A stretch of 64,000 nt of DNA from AC-37 sp036389295 (GCA_036389295.1 DASVQB010000019.1:1-64000), one strand, 5' to 3'; shown: positions 24,139 through 32,397, numbered from the stretch's first letter. Program-made: numbers and translations. Notes: generated by a model from the sequence alone, not told the origin.

Positions 24139-24768
24139 TCAGAGCCGGCCTGCGATGGCGGCCGCGAGGGCCGACGCGAGCGGGCCCGCCGGCAGGCCGG
24201 CGACCGTCCCGTCGACGTCGGTCAGGTGCGGCTCGCCCTTCTCGCTGACTATCGCGGCGTCGACCTCGACCGGGATCGGCTCGGACGAGAACGGCAGGGT
24301 CGCGGCGGCGATGCGTGCGAGGAGGCCCACGACCGGGCCGCCGACCTGGCGGCCCGCGTAGTTCGAGAGCGCGCTGGCGGTGACCGAGGCGCTGACCGCG
24401 AGGGCGTACGGCTCGTCGCGCTCGCCGCGGGTGAGCGAGAAGCGGTTGATGCGGAGCGGGCCGGCCTTCAGGCGGTCGAGCCGGACGTCCGCCTCCTCGA
24501 ACCGGTCGAGGTCGTCGAAGACGCGGCCGCGCTCGCCCTCCAGCGGAACGTCGATGCCGCCGCCGCGGACCTCGATCCGCTTCCCGCGATCGAACAGGAG
24601 CCGCGCGACGGGGAGCGCCTCGATCGAGACGCTCACGTCGCCCCCGTTCTCGGTCAGCCGGTTCTCCGCGCGGTGCTCGAGGTAGGCGGACACGAGGAGC
24701 TGGCACGCGACGAGCACGAGCAGTACCCCGGCCAGTCCGGCGGCGACGTAGACCAAACCGCGACGCAT
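24139..24768 (-). CDS. LmeA-like (DUF2993) phospholipid-binding protein
   Basis: 209 aa from ATG 24768. An N-terminal signal anchor (VYVAAGLAGVLLVLVACQLL) is followed by a domain with the DUF2993 pattern: SIEALPVARLLFDRGKRIEVRGGGIDV, a DRLKAGPLRINRFSL segment and a C-terminal LSNYAGRQVGG...DGTVAGLPAGPLA block. Mycobacterial LmeA of this family binds phosphatidylinositides in the envelope and supports mannan elongation; here only envelope lipid binding is inferred. No operon partner. Confidence 0.7.
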   Translation of the reverse strand: MRRGLVYVAAGLAGVLLVLVACQLLVSAYLEHRAENRLTENGGDVSVSIEALPVARLLFDRGKRIEVRGGGIDVPLEGERGRVFDDLDRFEEADVRLDRLKAGPLRINRFSLTRGERDEPYALAVSASVTASALSNYAGRQVGGPVVGLLARIAAATLPFSSEPIPVEVDAAIVSEKGEPHLTDVDGTVAGLPAGPLASALAAAIAGRL

Positions 24769-24827
24769 GGAAGCGGAAGTGTGGCCGAGCCGCGCCGCGG
24801 CCCGCGCCGGCGGCGCTCGCGGGCGGC

Positions 24828-24856
24828 CTGACCGATGCGGTCCCGGCGCCTAGAAT
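24828..24856 (+). promoter_or_regulatory. promoter of tRNA-Ser(GCU)
   Basis: CTGACC (24828-24833), a 17-bp spacer and TAGAAT (24851-24856), 9 nt before the tRNA 5' end. Confidence 0.6.
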
Positions 24857-24865
24857 CGGTGCCCC

Positions 24866-24954
24866 GGAGAGGTGGCCGAGTGGCTGAAGGCACTCGCCTG
24901 CTAAGCGAGTAAGGGGTGCAAGCTCCTTCGCGGGTTCGAATCCCGCCCTCTCCG
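24866..24954 (+). tRNA. tRNA-Ser(GCU)
   Basis: Class II tRNA. The acceptor GGAGAGG pairs with CCTCTCC, with G as discriminator. The anticodon stem CTCGC/GCGAG has loop CTGCTAA and anticodon GCT. There is a long variable arm, and the T arm is GCGGG-TTCGAAT-CCCGC. No encoded CCA. The last 14 bases plus CT form one copy of a 16-bp direct repeat. Confidence 0.95.
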
Positions 24955-24956
24955 CT
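24941..24956 (+). repeat. att-like direct repeat, copy 1 (tRNA 3' end)
   Basis: TCCCGCCCTCTCCGCT, covering the 3' end of tRNA-Ser(GCU). An identical copy lies at 27119-27134. Repeats of a tRNA 3' end are the usual footprint of tyrosine-recombinase integration. Confidence 0.7.
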
Positions 24957-25970
24957 TCAGGTGGACTGCTGCACCGGCGGCGCATCCGCCTTGGCTGCTG
25001 CCGCGAGGTCTGCCAGCGCCTGCTCAGCGGGACGGTCACCGCGCCGGACCGCCTCCTGCAATGCCCTACCCGCCCCATCGAGGTCGCCGATCGCTTGGCG
25101 CAGTTCGCCAAGCTTCCTAAGCGCGTAGGGGATCCCCCGGTCGGCGGCCTTCAGGTATTCCGACTGAGCTTCGTCGACGCGACCGGTCACCCGGAGGATG
25201 TCGCCCAAGAATACGCGCGCCTCGGTGAGCCCCGCCTCCGCGGCCTGGCGACACACACGTTCTGCGACGCCCGTACGCCCCTCGTTGATGCGGTCGAGCA
25301 TGAACTCGTGGAGCACCTTCGGATTCGATCGCGCATAGTGCGCAAGCGAGGCCTCCATCTGCGCCTCGATCCGAGAGGCCACCCCCCGCGGCGAGTCTGG
25401 GAAGCTTTCGAGTGCGTGCGGGTAGTACCCGTAGGCCAGCATCGTCTTCGCGGTTCGGAAGGCCTCCTCCTCGGGATCAAGGCCGAGTTGCTTGATCTCG
25501 CGGATTCTCGCTCTGACCGCACCTCCGCTCGCTGCCCAATCGAACAGGGCGAAGTGAATGGCCCCCGGAAGCTTCCTCGCGGGCCGCCAGAGATGGTCTC
25601 TGACCGGTCGTCCGATCGTGCGGCCGAGCCTTAGCGCGAACCGTCCGACTACGCGGCTCAGTCTCAACGCGAGCCGTCCGGACGCAGCTGCCACGCGCAG
25701 CACGAAAGCGGCCGTAGCCCAGACGACGTCGGCTATCAACTCGGCCAGGGCTATGACTGGCCTTCCTATGGCTAGCACCATGCGCGTACTCCACGGAATT
25801 CCGATCAGTCGCGCCTGCATGGATAGCGCAGATCCTTCGCGCGACGCGCGCCGGACGCGGCCACTCTCGAGGGCATCGTGTGTAAAGACGCCAGGCCGGA
25901 CGTCCGCCAGGGCGGGAGCGTCGACGACACCGATCAGCAACGCATCCACGACGCGGTCGCCGGCATCCAT
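24957..25970 (-). CDS. membrane-anchored Sel1/TPR-like repeat protein
   Basis: 337 aa if read from ATG 25970. Residues ~60-130 hold hydrophobic and Arg-rich segments (PVIALAELIADVVWATAAFVLRVAAAS). Residues ~170-330 are helical repeats (ARVFLGDILRVTGRVDEAQSEYLKAADRGIPYALRKLGELRQAIGDLDGA, seen in part), of TPR/Sel1 type. The frame stays open upstream to about 26100 and encodes two more hydrophobic helices (WILGLVLIELLPDVAAVAIAGLAF region), but without ATG, GTG or TTG. The true start may be non-canonical, or a frameshift may have split a longer gene. The stop codon directly follows the att-like repeat. Confidence 0.6.
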   Translation of the reverse strand: MDAGDRVVDALLIGVVDAPALADVRPGVFTHDALESGRVRRASREGSALSMQARLIGIPWSTRMVLAIGRPVIALAELIADVVWATAAFVLRVAAASGRLALRLSRVVGRFALRLGRTIGRPVRDHLWRPARKLPGAIHFALFDWAASGGAVRARIREIKQLGLDPEEEAFRTAKTMLAYGYYPHALESFPDSPRGVASRIEAQMEASLAHYARSNPKVLHEFMLDRINEGRTGVAERVCRQAAEAGLTEARVFLGDILRVTGRVDEAQSEYLKAADRGIPYALRKLGELRQAIGDLDGAGRALQEAVRRGDRPAEQALADLAAAAKADAPPVQQST

Positions 25971-26112
25971 CTTCTTGCCCGCGCCCTGCCTTATAAGAAC
26001 TGCGAATGCGAGCCCTGCGATGGCGACCGCCGCGACATCCGGCAGGAGCTCAATCAGGACTAGCCCCAGGATCCAAGCCGCGGGGGCTGCGATCGCTACA
26101 CGGAACTCCGCC

Positions 26113-26703
26113 TCAGGCCCGCAGGCGATCGTAGACGTCGAAGAGCCGTTGCGCTCCCAGGGTGCTGTCCCCTTGAGCCTCCGCGACGCTTTCCGTGCGA
26201 CTCAGGAGGCGCGTCGCGGCGAGGTCGAGTTCGTCCTTGATCGCAGCAAGGAGGTCGGCCGTCATTGCGCTACGTGGACTCAAGGAAGAAGGATCCATGT
26301 CCACCGATCGCTGCGGACGGTCTCTCTGCAAGCGGTGGATGGAGAACGACTTGCAGTGAGCCAGGATCTCTATTTCGTCGTCCGGCAGTTGATCTAGCCG
26401 ATCCGAGATGAGCCGCAGGATGGATCGCTCTCCGGTCACGCTGAGTCGCGGGAGCCACTTGTACGGAATGGCCCACGTGAATTCCAGTGCCGCCCCGACG
26501 AGATAGGCGGTGAGCGTGAGGCTCGCGCCTACGCCGAGGGGCTGGAGGGCGTCACCGAGGCTGTCGATCGAATTGAACAGCTCGGGATATCGCACCCGCG
26601 TGATGTCGTCGGCAAGCATGAGCCACGCGAGCACGATCCAGAGAACCCCGCCAGTGAACGGGACTCGGACGTCACGGATGCCGGGAAGGACCTGGGCGAG
26701 CAT
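26113..26703 (-). CDS. hypothetical membrane protein of the island
   Basis: 196 aa from ATG 26703. Two N-terminal hydrophobic segments (GGVLWIVLAWLMLADD; LGVGASLTLTAYLVGAALEFTWAI) are followed by a soluble helical region (ERSILRLISDRLDQLPDDEIEILAHCKSF ... LLAAIKDELDLAATRLLSR). The 3' end lies 142 bp from the annotated start of the repeat protein and only a few bases from the start of its hydrophobic upstream extension, so the two were probably one transcription unit. No family recognised. Codon use is less GC-biased than in neighbours. Confidence 0.55.
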   Translation of the reverse strand: MLAQVLPGIRDVRVPFTGGVLWIVLAWLMLADDITRVRYPELFNSIDSLGDALQPLGVGASLTLTAYLVGAALEFTWAIPYKWLPRLSVTGERSILRLISDRLDQLPDDEIEILAHCKSFSIHRLQRDRPQRSVDMDPSSLSPRSAMTADLLAAIKDELDLAATRLLSRTESVAEAQGDSTLGAQRLFDVYDRLRA

Positions 26704-26730
26704 CTACATCTCACCAGGTTGAATCGCGCC

Positions 26731-26765
26731 GCTGCGCGCTGCGCGCTGCGCGCTGCGCGCTGCGC
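26731..26765 (+). repeat. tandem heptamer (GCTGCGC)x5
   Basis: Five perfect head-to-tail copies of GCTGCGC, 28 bp upstream of the island gene start. Such a repeat is prone to slippage. Confidence 0.85.
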
Positions 26766-27118
26766 CGGCGACGTATTCCCGGCCGTCCGCGTTGGCATTC
26801 CCATTTGACCTTCACGTGCGCCAGCCTCCTTTTCGAGCGCATCGCTTCAGGGGATCCGGAGCACGAGTCGTTCGCACACCGTACGCGCGCTGGACCCTCC
26901 ACCTTTCACGCTCCGCCGCTAGCTCCCCTCGGTCCGAATATTGGCGTTTAAGCGCTCAGGCTAACTTGTCCGCTTGGCCGCGAGTTCTGAAGTATTAACG
27001 CGCGACGGTGCCTAGGACGAGATATGGCCCAAGCCGTCGGCAGCCGCACGACTTATGGCGTGCCGATTGTTCGGCTCCAGCAGCGCGAGGAGCAGCCGAT
27101 CGATTGGTTCGCACGTCG

Positions 27119-27134
27119 TCCCGCCCTCTCCGCT
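27119..27134 (+). repeat. att-like direct repeat, copy 2
   Basis: TCCCGCCCTCTCCGCT, identical to the end of tRNA-Ser(GCU) at 24941-24956 and in the same orientation. GGTTCG, also a T-loop-like sequence, lies just upstream, but the rest of the tRNA is absent. Confidence 0.7.
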
Positions 27135-27202
27135 GAAGCGAGCGAGCTCCCGATCCATGCCGCCGTCTGCTCGCGAGCAGCGGACTGGGCGCCGCCGGGC
27201 TG

Positions 27203-27712
27203 CTAGCGAGGGACCAGCTGGACGATCGGGATGACCCGCCCAGCCCTCCCAGCCTGCTCACGGAAGGCCGCGTACCGGGGGTAGACCCGGTCGGCCAGGT
27301 CCCAGAGCCGGTCTCGCTCGGCCTCGTCCTCGACGACCTCGGCGCGGAACGGCATGCCGCCGTAGAGGACGTCGGGATGCTTGCGGAGGTTGTGGTACCA
27401 GGCTGGATTCCTGGGCCAGCCCCGAAGCGACGGGACGATCGTCACCCGATCGCCGTCGTGGAAGTAGAGCGTGGCATTTCGACGCGGCTGTCCCGTCCGC
27501 GCGCCTCGCGTCTCCAACAGGGCCGCGCGCAGCGGCCACGCGGTGCTGAACCGACCCCTCGTGAGCTTCAGCAGAGTCGGGTCGACCCTCCACGAGACGT
27601 TGACCGAGAGCCAAGCGCCTGCCCTGGTGGTGGAGAACCGGGCCAGCGCGAGATACAGGCGACCTCGCCGCTCATGCGGATCCACGTGACGCAGGTAGGG
27701 AGTGTGGCCCAT
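27203..27712 (-). CDS. deazaflavin (F420)-dependent nitroreductase-family protein
   Basis: 169 aa from ATG 27712. DUF385/Ddn-like split beta-barrel: LLETRGARTGQPRRNATLYFHDGD, the IVPSLRGWPRNPAWYHNLRKHPDV block and the final FREQAGRAGRVIPIVQL are the family signature. Members bind F420, or sometimes other cofactors or fatty acids, and reduce diverse substrates. No F420 biosynthesis genes are in the window. It lies just outside the second att-like repeat and is probably native. Confidence 0.85.
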   Translation of the reverse strand: MGHTPYLRHVDPHERRGRLYLALARFSTTRAGAWLSVNVSWRVDPTLLKLTRGRFSTAWPLRAALLETRGARTGQPRRNATLYFHDGDRVTIVPSLRGWPRNPAWYHNLRKHPDVLYGGMPFRAEVVEDEAERDRLWDLADRVYPRYAAFREQAGRAGRVIPIVQLVPR

Positions 27713-27807
27713 GTCCAGTCAGCCGTCCTGCCGTTCGGCACGGCATGGGGCGATCCTATGACCGCAGCCGGTGGTGCGGCCGTTCTATCCGCCCGCGGAT
27801 CTCAGGC

Positions 27808-28734
27808 CTATGGATGGAGCAGCGTCGCGGATCCGCGCAGCACGGAGTGGTCCGAGTAGGACGAGGGGATCGCGTCGCCGTAGACGACCTCGAACGCCCG
27901 GGCGCTCACGAAGATGTAGTCGGCCTTCGCCCCATCATCGGTGGTCACCTCGCCGCAGCGGCAGCGCGTGTAGCCGATGTTCTGGTGCTGGTCGATCTCC
28001 TCGAACCGCCCCACAGCGCCGTTGCCAAACACCGGGTGGTAGATGGGATTCATTCGCGAGTCGCCCGGCTGGGCGTTGAAATCGCCCATCAGCACCACGG
28101 GGGTCCCGGCGTCGACCCACCGGTTGACGATGTTCGCCACCCTCTGGATCTGCGCAGCGGTCTCCTCGCGGGGGGTGGGCGCGATGTGTGCCGTGCAGTA
28201 GTAGGTGTCGTAGTGAAGGGCGACGAGCATGCACCACAGCTTGCGCTGCTCCTTCTCGTTTTCGTCCGTCGACAGGTCGTACGAGGTGAGTAAGGACGCC
28301 TTGAGGATCGTCTGCTTGCTGAACAGGGCGTTGCCGAAGCGCCGGGCGCGGTCATATTCGTTGCATTGGACCGGCGAGTCCCACGCGGGGTCCTCCAGGT
28401 ACCTCGTCGAATTGAAGCGGGAGTTCATGTTCCATACGCCGGCGGCGTTGAGGTTCCATAACGTGGTGGCCCACTGGGACTGGCACGCCTCGTTGAGGCT
28501 GACCGCGTCGGGCTCGTAGTGCTCGATCGAGCTCTTGATCGCGTCGGAAACAGGCTGCTCGTTGCCCGCGTTGCAGGGACTGACTTTTCTCGCCCCGCAC
28601 ATGTTGAAGTGCCAGAAGTCCAACGACGTGTTGGCTGAGGCCGTCGCTGCGGTGTAGAGGAGGAAAGCGCCGACGACGGCGCAGAACGCGATGGCCCGGC
28701 AGAGAAGGCGAGCCGGACGAGCGGTGGCGATCAT
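27808..28734 (-). CDS. secreted endonuclease/exonuclease/phosphatase family protein (paralog 2)
   Basis: 308 aa from ATG 28734, with AAAGGAGAG upstream. It has a signal peptide (AIAFCAVVGAFLLYTAATASA). Same fold and motif order as the gene at 11175-12104: FWHFNMCG, LNEACQSQW, LMGDFNAQP, DYIFVSARAF, SDHSVLRG. The two proteins align over the whole mature length. The region between QSQW and GDFN carries several cysteines, some shared by both copies (for example NEAC and LWCM), so disulfides are likely. Predicted secreted phosphoesterase; substrate unknown. Confidence 0.85.
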   Translation of the reverse strand: MIATARPARLLCRAIAFCAVVGAFLLYTAATASANTSLDFWHFNMCGARKVSPCNAGNEQPVSDAIKSSIEHYEPDAVSLNEACQSQWATTLWNLNAAGVWNMNSRFNSTRYLEDPAWDSPVQCNEYDRARRFGNALFSKQTILKASLLTSYDLSTDENEKEQRKLWCMLVALHYDTYYCTAHIAPTPREETAAQIQRVANIVNRWVDAGTPVVLMGDFNAQPGDSRMNPIYHPVFGNGAVGRFEEIDQHQNIGYTRCRCGEVTTDDGAKADYIFVSARAFEVVYGDAIPSSYSDHSVLRGSATLLHP

Positions 28735-28860
28735 GGGCCTCTCCTTTAGTCGATGCCCAGTACTAAAGATCTACCGATCGCGATTCGTCTCAAACCGCAA
28801 TCGAGACGGTTCGACTCGCCCCTTCTCTCCGCTGTAGATCGAAGACGCGCGCGCTCGGGG

Positions 28861-30255
28861 TCAGCGCGCCGCGCGCAGCACGCGCTCGCAGCTTCGCGTC
28901 TCGTCTTGGAGATCGACGACCGCCCTGTCCACGCCGCGGCCGCATCTGACGACCTCGGACGTGCCGTCGCGCGCGTCGATGCGATCCGGTCCGTCCCCGC
29001 CGAGCAGCGAGTCGTTCCCGGGGCCGCCGACGACGACGTCCGCCGCCGGGCCGCCGTCCAGGCGATCGTCGCCCTCGCCGCCGCGCACGGAGTCGGAGGA
29101 GCGGCCGCCCTCCAGCACGTCTCCGCCGGGACCGCCGGCGAGCGAGTCGCGCCCGAGCGAGCCGTTCAGCCGGTCGTCGCCCGCGCCGCCCGCGACACGG
29201 TCCGCGCCGGTTCCGCCGTACAGGCAGTCGTCGCCCGCGCCGCCGCGCAGGTAGTCGTCGCCCGCCAGTCCGCGGATGAGGTCGCCGGCCGTCGATCCGA
29301 CCAGCCGGTCGCCCGCCTCGGTGCCGACCTGGCGGCTCTCGCACGCCGCGCCCGGATCGCGCCCCGGCAAGGGCTGCCAGTCCGGGTCCGCGCCCAGGGG
29401 AACGCTGCCTACGCCGGTGAGGAGGCGGAGGTCCGTTCCGTTGGCGTTCATGACGTACAGGCGCTTCTCCCCGTCGTCGTACCCGGCGAAGGCGATCTTC
29501 CGGCCGTCCGGCGAGAAGACCGGGTCGCTGGCGCTCGAGTCGCTTCCCGGCAGCGCTCGCTCGCCGGTTCCGTCAGCGTTCATGACGTGGATGTCGTCGC
29601 CCCTCGCGCCAGTCGAGCTGAACACGATCTTGGATCCGTCCGGCGAGAACGACGGCTGCCGCGCCCACTCGGCTGTCGCGAGTGCCCGCTCGCCGCTTCC
29701 GTCGACGTTCACGACGCCGATGCTGCCGCCGGGGCGCCGCGTCTCGAAGACGATCGTCCGCCCGTCGGGCGAGAAGCTCGGATCCCAATCCTCCACGGTC
29801 GTGAGCCGGCGCAGGTTCGATCCGTCCACGTCCATCGTGTAGATGTTGCGAAGGCTCTTCCCGGGGTCGCCGACGCGGACGAAGGCGATCGTGCGCCCGT
29901 CGGGCGAGATGGCCGGGTCCATCGAGGTCCCGCCGTGCGTGAGCTGCCTCTCGCCCGTCCCGTCCGCTCGGACCATGTGCAGGGTGGGACCTTCGGCCCA
30001 CCGTCGCTCGAAGACGAGCGACTCGCCGTCGGCCGACCAGGACGGCGCCTGGTCCTCGCCCTTCCCACCGGTCATCGCGAACGGGTCGCCGCCGCCGGGA
30101 GCGATCTTGAACACGCTCGTCAGGTACGGGCCCCGCTGGTCCTCCATCACGAACGCGATGTCGCCGTTCGCGCCCGGATAGGTCGCGGCGGCGGGCCCCG
30201 CGAGCAGCAGGACCGTCAGCGTCGCCAGGGGCCAGGCTTTGCGAAACTTGCTCAC
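28861..30255 (-). CDS. secreted TolB-like propeller with RTX-type calcium repeats
   Basis: 464 aa from GTG 30255, with GAGGAG 8 nt upstream. A signal peptide ends near AAA-TYPGANG. Residues ~30-290 hold WD40-like/TolB repeats with the typical FSPDGRxIxF and MNADGTGE phrases, forming a six-bladed propeller. Residues ~310-450 are GGxGxDxLxG nonapeptide repeats that fold as a calcium-binding beta-roll. A final Cys pair (VVRCGRG...SCERV) may cap the domain. Probably an extracellular structural or ligand-binding protein. Lies directly downstream of a related gene on the same strand. Confidence 0.85.
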   Translation of the reverse strand: MSKFRKAWPLATLTVLLLAGPAAATYPGANGDIAFVMEDQRGPYLTSVFKIAPGGGDPFAMTGGKGEDQAPSWSADGESLVFERRWAEGPTLHMVRADGTGERQLTHGGTSMDPAISPDGRTIAFVRVGDPGKSLRNIYTMDVDGSNLRRLTTVEDWDPSFSPDGRTIVFETRRPGGSIGVVNVDGSGERALATAEWARQPSFSPDGSKIVFSSTGARGDDIHVMNADGTGERALPGSDSSASDPVFSPDGRKIAFAGYDDGEKRLYVMNANGTDLRLLTGVGSVPLGADPDWQPLPGRDPGAACESRQVGTEAGDRLVGSTAGDLIRGLAGDDYLRGGAGDDCLYGGTGADRVAGGAGDDRLNGSLGRDSLAGGPGGDVLEGGRSSDSVRGGEGDDRLDGGPAADVVVGGPGNDSLLGGDGPDRIDARDGTSEVVRCGRGVDRAVVDLQDETRSCERVLRAAR

Positions 30256-30332
30256 AGCGCTACTCCTCTTTGGGCCTGCGTCCGGAACACGGCTCGGCCG
30301 CGTGGGTTGCGGGGGCGGCCGGGCGACCGCGC

Positions 30333-32216
30333 TCAGCGCTTCCGGACCCGGCGCACCTTCTCGCAGCCCGACACCCGGTCGGTGCGATCCACGCGCGCGC
30401 TGTCCGCGCCCTTCCCGCACGCGACCTTCTCGCGGACCCCGTCGACCGCGTCGATGCGGTCGTCGCCCTTGCCCCCGTCGAAGCGGTCGACCCCGTGGCC
30501 GCCGGTCACGCGGTCCGCGCCGCCGCCGCCCACCAGCAGGTCGTTGCCGGCGCCGCCCGACAGGCAGTCGGCGCCCTCGAGCCCGGCGACGCGGTCGTTG
30601 CCCGCGAGCGCGCGGATGTCGTCGCCGCGCGGTCCGCCGACGAGGCGCTCGGCGCCCGGAGTGCCCCTGAGCGGGTCGGCGCACGGGAGCGGCGGGATCG
30701 GCGGCAGAGGCGGGAGCGGGAGGTCGGGGAGGCCGACCGCCAGCGTCACCGTCGCCGGCGGGCCGGCGCCGGACGGCCCCTCGGCGCGGTAGGTGAACGA
30801 GTCGTCGCCCAGGAAGCCCGCCTTCGGCGTGTAGAGCACCGTTCCGGCGAGCTGGTCGATCGCCCCGAGCGTGCCGTGTCCCGGAAGGCCGTCGAGCACG
30901 CGCGAGAACGGATCGCCGTCCTCGTCGGAGCACGGGAGCTCGACGAGCGCAGGGACCGCGGCGAGCACGCGCTGGATCACGTCCAGGCAGAGCGGCGGTC
31001 CACCGAGGAGGTCCCTTCGCCAGATGCCGGTGGAGGTCCCGTACGTCGTGTAGCGGTGGTCGTCCGACGTCTCGTAGCCGACCGCGCCCCACGCGATGAG
31101 CGTGGTCCGCCCCGTCAGCCTGTCCCACCTCAGCGCCGCGCGCTCGTCGGCGGCGAGGTAGGTCACGACCTCGCCGTCGCCGGTGATCGACGGGTACTTC
31201 CACCCCCGCCAGAACTCGGGCTCCTCGCCCTTCCAGTCGCTCACGAGGGTCGTCGTCCCCGTGTCCATGTCGCGCACGTAGACGTTGTAGATCGAGTCGT
31301 CGTTGCGATCGCTGAGCCCGACCTGGCCCGAGTGGAAGACCACGTAACGGCCGTCGTCCGAGATGTCGCCCGCGTCGGCCGTCCCGACCGACTCGGCACG
31401 GCGCGGGTCGTCGCTGACGAGCGTCGTCCGGTCGGCCTCCAGATCGCGCACGTACATGTCCGTCACGTCGTCGGGGTCGGCGGGGTCGAGATTGGTCGCC
31501 GTCGACGAGAACGCGACGCGGCTGCCTCCGGAGGACAGGCCGACCGGGTTGGACGGGTCGTTCGGGACGGCGCCCGACGGTCCGTCGGCGCGGCTCGCGA
31601 GGGTCAGCTTCCCGGTGGCGAGATCGCGGACGTAGACGGCGCTCACGGTCTCGTCCGTCTGCTCGGGGCTCAGGTTGGTCGCGTTGGTGGTGAAGGCGAC
31701 GAAGCCGCCGTCGGGCGAGATGACCGGCACCCCGGCCGGCCGGTTCGCGCCCTCGCCGTCCCCCTGCCGCCGGCTGACGAGCGAGATGCGCCCCGTGGCC
31801 AGGTCGCGGACGAAGACCTGGAGCCCGTAGCCGTTCGCGGCCGTCATGTTCTTCGCCCACGACGCGAACGCGACCATCCGGCCGTCGGCCGAGATCGACG
31901 CGTCGGCCGCGTTGTCGCTCGCGGGGCCGCCGTCGGCGCCGCGGTTGACGAGCTCCACGTCGCCCGTCCGCATGTCCCTGACGAAGACGTTCGCCCTCGG
32001 CTCGCCTTCGATCGGACTGAGGTTGCCCGCCCACGACGAGAAGGCGACGAAGCGGCCGTTCGCCGACATCGACGGGGAGTACGAGTAGTCGTCCGCCCGC
32101 TGTCCGTGCACCGCGTCGACCTGCTCGTCCGCGCCGCGGCGCGCCTCCGCGGGAGCGGTCGCGACCGCGGCGAAGGCCACTGCGAGGAGCGTCGACGCGC
32201 GGGCGAGCCGTCTCAC
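30333..32216 (-). CDS. secreted propeller protein with Ig-like and RTX domains
   Basis: 627 aa from GTG 32216. After a signal peptide (LLAVAFAAVATAPAEA), residues ~35-390 form propeller blades with phrases such as FVAFSSWAGNLSP, VFVRDLATG and SDDGRYVVFHS. A cadherin/Big-type beta domain (DQLAGTVLYTPKAGFLGDDSFTYRA) occupies ~430-500. A Pro-rich linker leads to RTX repeats (~520-610; GGAGNDLLVGGGGADRVTGG). Calcium-dependent extracellular protein. No Shine-Dalgarno; TAGAGT is 6 nt before the GTG, so leaderless expression is likely. Confidence 0.85.
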   Translation of the reverse strand: MRRLARASTLLAVAFAAVATAPAEARRGADEQVDAVHGQRADDYSYSPSMSANGRFVAFSSWAGNLSPIEGEPRANVFVRDMRTGDVELVNRGADGGPASDNAADASISADGRMVAFASWAKNMTAANGYGLQVFVRDLATGRISLVSRRQGDGEGANRPAGVPVISPDGGFVAFTTNATNLSPEQTDETVSAVYVRDLATGKLTLASRADGPSGAVPNDPSNPVGLSSGGSRVAFSSTATNLDPADPDDVTDMYVRDLEADRTTLVSDDPRRAESVGTADAGDISDDGRYVVFHSGQVGLSDRNDDSIYNVYVRDMDTGTTTLVSDWKGEEPEFWRGWKYPSITGDGEVVTYLAADERAALRWDRLTGRTTLIAWGAVGYETSDDHRYTTYGTSTGIWRRDLLGGPPLCLDVIQRVLAAVPALVELPCSDEDGDPFSRVLDGLPGHGTLGAIDQLAGTVLYTPKAGFLGDDSFTYRAEGPSGAGPPATVTLAVGLPDLPLPPLPPIPPLPCADPLRGTPGAERLVGGPRGDDIRALAGNDRVAGLEGADCLSGGAGNDLLVGGGGADRVTGGHGVDRFDGGKGDDRIDAVDGVREKVACGKGADSARVDRTDRVSGCEKVRRVRKR

Positions 32217-32222
32217 CTTCTC

Positions 32223-32228
32223 ACTCTA
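32223..32228 (-). promoter_or_regulatory. -10 element, leaderless propeller gene
   Basis: TAGAGT on the minus strand, 6 nt before GTG 32216. The same hexamer and spacing are seen before vapB. Confidence 0.45.
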
Positions 32229-32375
32229 GGTCCATGACGCTCTGCGTGCCAGCTTCCAGGCCCGGATCCGCGACGACCTGTCGCCGGGTGCGGCTGCGCC
32301 GCTGACCGGGTACGGCCGCGTGACCCCGCCGCGCGCTTGACCCCGAAATGTGTCGCGGATTCGCTCGTCTGGGCC

Positions 32376-32394
32376 TAGACTCGACTCAGGAGGG
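32376..32394 (+). promoter_or_regulatory. -10 and Shine-Dalgarno that favour a CTG start
   Basis: TAGACT (32376-32381) is followed by AGGAGGG (32388-32394), 3 nt before the in-frame CTG at 32398. The upstream GTG at 32350 would lie before the promoter. Confidence 0.45.
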
Positions 32395-32397
32395 TCT

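Larger units (their letters stand above)
24957..27134. mobile_element. small accessory island bounded by tRNA-Ser direct repeats
   Basis: About 2.2 kb between two identical 16-bp repeats. It contains two minus-strand genes of no recognised family, encoding membrane-anchored proteins, and a ~500-bp stretch without a convincing gene that includes a heptamer tandem repeat. Base composition is visibly less GC-rich and codon third positions less GC-biased than in the flanks. No integrase, excisionase or transposase is seen, so it may be a decayed or integrase-dependent element, or the residue of a larger one. Confidence 0.5.
26704..27202. other. 499 bp without a supported gene
   Basis: Contains the (GCTGCGC)5 repeat and the second att-like repeat. 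Short open frames of 60-90 codons exist here but lack start signals, family features or coding-like composition. It may be the eroded end of the island. Confidence 0.6.

Noticed and set aside
26995..27261. Short frames (60-90 codons) around the second att-like repeat
   Set aside because: Ser/Arg-rich, no start signal, one crosses the repeat; no support as genes. They could be eroded remains.
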